A stretch of DNA of 64,000 nucleotides, from the NCBI RefSeq assembly GCF_017581925.1, contig NZ_JAGEVG010000009.1, positions 1-64,000 of the forward strand. Direction: 5' to 3'. A model generated the notes under the pieces. It ran no database searches, had not been told where the DNA came from, and saw nothing but the letters and a program-made list of their open reading frames with translations. Position numbers and translations under genes: made by a program. The stretch comes from Gelidibacter pelagius. Lineage in GTDB: Bacteria; Bacteroidota; Bacteroidia; Flavobacteriales; Flavobacteriaceae. The stretch's first letter is position 1. Each line of letters starts with the position of its first letter. Positions 61,342 to 64,000 of this stretch are shown one piece after another.

Positions 61342-62967
61342 ATGGCAAAAAAAACCACCTACTGGTGGAATAAGTGGACGGGCGGGGCAGTTGTAATACT
61401 ACTTTTGGTATTAACTCCCGTCTTTACTATTGTGATCAAGCTCTTCGATAAGCCTGGAGAGCATTGGGGACATATTGCGTCTAACTTGTTGCCGTCTTAT
61501 TTTGCCAATTCTTTTCTTTTGTTACTTGGAGTTGGCCTATTCACATTTCTTATTGGGGTAAGTATGGCCTGGTTGGTTTCAGTTTATGATTTTCCAGGTC
61601 GCAAGTATTTTGAGTGGCTTTTAATTCTGCCACTAGCGTTTCCATCGTATATGATGGCCTATAGTTATGTGGGGATTTTGGAGTATACAGGACCGGTTCA
61701 GGCATTTTTGCGTAATAATTTTAACATCCATTTTAAAGGAGCCATTGTCGATATTATGAATATGCCAGGTGCCATTTTCATACTGTCCATAAGTTTGTTC
61801 CCTTACGTATATGTCATCTGTAGGGCATCTTTTACACGACAATCCGGCGCCATGCAAGAAGCCGCATTTCTTTTGGGCAGTAATCGGATGCGGATGTTCA
61901 CAAAAATTGCGCTACCTATGGCAAGACCAGCAGTTGCCGGTGGAATTGCTTTGGTCGGCATGGAGGTTTTGAACGATTATGGTACGGTAAAATATTTCGG
62001 GGTAGATACGTTTACTTCAGGGATTTTTAGAGCGTGGTTTTCTTTTGGAGATATTAATACCGCCATCTATCTCTCGGCAATTCTGACCGTTATCGTTTTG
62101 GTGCTGATCTGGTTGGAGAACATCCAAAGAGGGAGCCGAAATTGGAATGCTGGAAGTGGGAGTTCCAAACCGGCACTTCGGATCAGGCCTAAGTACAAAA
62201 GTACACGACGGTTGTATACGGGGCTTTGCTTAACGGTTTTGCTGATTAGTTTTATTTTTCCGCTGTTACAACTTTTTTACTGGGTATCGCTGACCTGGCG
62301 TAATGTAGTAGATTCTGAGTTTGGGATCTTGATTTTTAGGAGTTTCTCTTTAGCGATTGGGTCAGCAGTGGCCATTGCGGTGATCTCCATATTTTTATTG
62401 TACGCCATCCGTTTAAGTCCTTTAAAATGGACGAAACATATTGCGCGGACCGCTTCTTTGGGCTACGCTATCCCTGGTGCGGTTATTGCAGTAGGAGTAA
62501 TGATTCCTATGATGGGCCTCGATCGGAGCATCAATTGGGCGATCTCCAATAATTTAGGGATGATATTGTCAGGAACATTGTTTATCTTAGTGGTGGCGTA
62601 TATTGTTCGGTTTATGGCTGTAGGATATAATGCTATTGACGCCGGATTTCAGAAAACAGGAGCCTCAGTAAATGAGGTGGCACGATCCTTGGGCGCTTCG
62701 CCGTTAAGGACCTTATGGAAAATAGACTTACCTTTGATAAGGAACAGTATAGCGGGGGCAGTATTATTGGCCTTTGTAGATATCTTAAAGGAACTGCCGC
62801 TGACCTTGATTTTGAGACCTTTTAACTTCCATACCTTGGCGACCAAAGCCTTTGATATGGCGACCAATGAGATGATAGCAGAATCAGCAAATGCATCCTT
62901 GGTGGTGGTTTTAACAGGAGTGATACCAATTATAGTGTTGAATAATATGATCAGTAGAAAAAAATGA
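61342..62967 (+). CDS. Iron(III) ABC transporter permease (FbpB-like)
   Basis: The product is 541 residues with about 12 hydrophobic helices in two fused halves, as in FbpB. The EAA-type cytoplasmic loops are EAAFLLGSNRMRMFTKIALP near residues 172-191 and NEVARSLGASPLRTLWKIDLP near 445-465, which contact the ATPase. It forms the iron channel of the inner membrane. It lies downstream of the binding-protein gene and 89 bp upstream of the ATPase gene. Confidence 0.94.
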   Translation: MAKKTTYWWNKWTGGAVVILLLVLTPVFTIVIKLFDKPGEHWGHIASNLLPSYFANSFLLLLGVGLFTFLIGVSMAWLVSVYDFPGRKYFEWLLILPLAFPSYMMAYSYVGILEYTGPVQAFLRNNFNIHFKGAIVDIMNMPGAIFILSISLFPYVYVICRASFTRQSGAMQEAAFLLGSNRMRMFTKIALPMARPAVAGGIALVGMEVLNDYGTVKYFGVDTFTSGIFRAWFSFGDINTAIYLSAILTVIVLVLIWLENIQRGSRNWNAGSGSSKPALRIRPKYKSTRRLYTGLCLTVLLISFIFPLLQLFYWVSLTWRNVVDSEFGILIFRSFSLAIGSAVAIAVISIFLLYAIRLSPLKWTKHIARTASLGYAIPGAVIAVGVMIPMMGLDRSINWAISNNLGMILSGTLFILVVAYIVRFMAVGYNAIDAGFQKTGASVNEVARSLGASPLRTLWKIDLPLIRNSIAGAVLLAFVDILKELPLTLILRPFNFHTLATKAFDMATNEMIAESANASLVVVLTGVIPIIVLNNMISRKK

Positions 62968-63056
62968 GGAGTGAAGCATGAAGATCAATAGCTTTTGAAA
63001 TGAGAAGATAAGAAACAGAATTGTATCTTTTCGGAAGACAAAAGCAGAAAAAAGGA

Positions 63057-64000
63057 ATGACCATGGCGATTATTGAATTAAATAATATTAGTAAACAATA
63101 TCGGAGCGCCGACACCTATGCGGTGGACGGAGTGTCTTTTTCATTGGAGAAAGGTGAGATATTGGCGCTTGTTGGCGAAAGCGGTTCTGGGAAAACTACC
63201 CTGTTGCGCTTAATTGCGGGATTGGAGCATCCAAATTCCGGAACGATTGTATTGGCTGGAGAAACGATCGTGAGCGGACGAAAATCCTTACCAACCAATA
63301 AACGAAAAACCGGAATGGTTTTTCAGGATTACGCTTTGTTTCCACATTTGACTATTTTTGAGAATGTTGCCTTTGGATTAAAAGGACTTAATAAAAAAGA
63401 GACCGAGCAGCGCGTTCTCGAAACTATTAAATTGACCGGCTTAAAGGAAGATGTTAAGAAATACCCACATCAACTTTCTGGAGGACAGCAGCAGCGGGTG
63501 GCATTGGCTCGGGCATTAGCACCACGACCAGAATTATTGTTGATGGATGAGCCCTTTAGTAATTTAGATACCATCTTACGGGACCAAGTTCGCGAGGAAG
63601 TGCGACAGATCATCAAAGCCATGGGGATCACTGCCATTTTAGTGACGCATGATACCAAGGATGCTTTTTCCACGGCCGATAAGATTGCGGTAATGCTTAA
63701 TGGGAAATTATTACAGCTCGATACCCCAGATAGTTTATACAATAACCCAAACTCTTCTTATGTTGCTGAGCTTTTTGGAAAATCCAACAACGTCGTGGCT
63801 ACTGTGGCTCCTGGAGGATTTAAAACACCCTTCGGATTTGTTAGAGGTCCAAAGGATTGTCCGTTATCCGTAAATCGTGATAAGGTGAATCTCTTTTTCA
63901 GGGCTGAAGAAACCGATTTTTGCAATGCCGAAGAACCACATCTCTGCGGCATGGTGGAACAGTGTATGTACCTTGGGGATCACATGCAGTTGAAAGTATG
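63057..64000 (+). CDS. Iron(III) ABC transporter ATP-binding protein, 3' end cut (FbpC-like)
   Basis: The frame is open from ATG 63057 (or ATG 63063, two residues later) to the window end, 314 codons. Walker A GESGSGKTT lies at 40-48, the Q-loop is VFQDYALFP, the signature is LSGGQQQRVALARALA, Walker B is LLLMDEPFS, and the switch His is in LVTHDTKDA. The part after residue 240 (YVAELFGKSNNVVATV) is the TOBE-type regulatory domain, which continues past the window. It powers the permease encoded just upstream. Confidence 0.95.
   Translation, partial: MTMAIIELNNISKQYRSADTYAVDGVSFSLEKGEILALVGESGSGKTTLLRLIAGLEHPNSGTIVLAGETIVSGRKSLPTNKRKTGMVFQDYALFPHLTIFENVAFGLKGLNKKETEQRVLETIKLTGLKEDVKKYPHQLSGGQQQRVALARALAPRPELLLMDEPFSNLDTILRDQVREEVRQIIKAMGITAILVTHDTKDAFSTADKIAVMLNGKLLQLDTPDSLYNNPNSSYVAELFGKSNNVVATVAPGGFKTPFGFVRGPKDCPLSVNRDKVNLFFRAEETDFCNAEEPHLCGMVEQCMYLGDHMQLKV

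Overview
This 64 kb window looks like chromosome of a member of the Flavobacteriia (Bacteroidota), probably aquatic or marine. The evidence is low G+C, a SusC/SusD pair, TonB-dependent receptors with N-terminal carboxypeptidase-regulatory domains, LytS/LytR-type two-component genes, many lipoproteins with a Cys lipobox, and promoters of the Bacteroidota kind (TTG or TTTG, about 19-23 bp, then TAnnTTTG). No complete tRNA, rRNA, CRISPR array, insertion sequence or integrase was seen. Genus cannot be decided from the sequence.

Layout. 1-340: the end of a GIY-YIG nuclease gene followed by two copies of a module resembling the 3' half of a CAT-anticodon (Met) tRNA. 461-10152: a defence island with a type IV toxin-antitoxin/abortive infection pair (AbiEi/AbiEii) behind a duplicated operator, a decayed hsdS relic, and a type I restriction-modification locus in the order hsdR, RhuM-Fic, hsdM, hsdS. 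10217-16005: a YczE-like membrane protein, then a siderophore/iron uptake locus (PepSY protein, TonB receptor, divergent AraC regulator). 16144-21132: a LytTR two-component system, an exported protein, a secreted phosphodiesterase-like enzyme and a methyltransferase pair. 21686-26050: a membrane signalling operon of FHA-trypsin protease, PP2C phosphatase and Ser/Thr kinase. 26200-29475: three AT-rich, same-strand genes for exported proteins, separated by long imperfect palindromes that resemble integron cassettes but lack the canonical attC core and any nearby integrase. This is the least explained part of the window. 29780-33593: formate-tetrahydrofolate ligase, a serine hydrolase and small membrane proteins.

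34148-46232: a catabolic locus resembling a polysaccharide or glycolipid utilisation locus, with a TetR regulator, a MauG-like dihaem cytochrome, a beta-helix/cytochrome c fusion, SusC, SusD, a PKD lipoprotein, aldehyde dehydrogenase and a GH5 glycosidase. 46531-46799: REP-like repeats and an AAT microsatellite. 46816-54841: a likely 3-keto-glycoside pathway. A GMC flavoenzyme and its small partner oxidise sugar C3, two DUF1080 proteins cleave the 3-keto-glycoside, and a TIM-barrel protein and two Gfo/Idh/MocA oxidoreductases process the products. 55422-58784: a thiamine-diphosphate enzyme next to an FAD dehydrogenase. 59225-64000: an EamA exporter and an iron(III) ABC importer (binding protein, permease, ATPase), cut by the window end.
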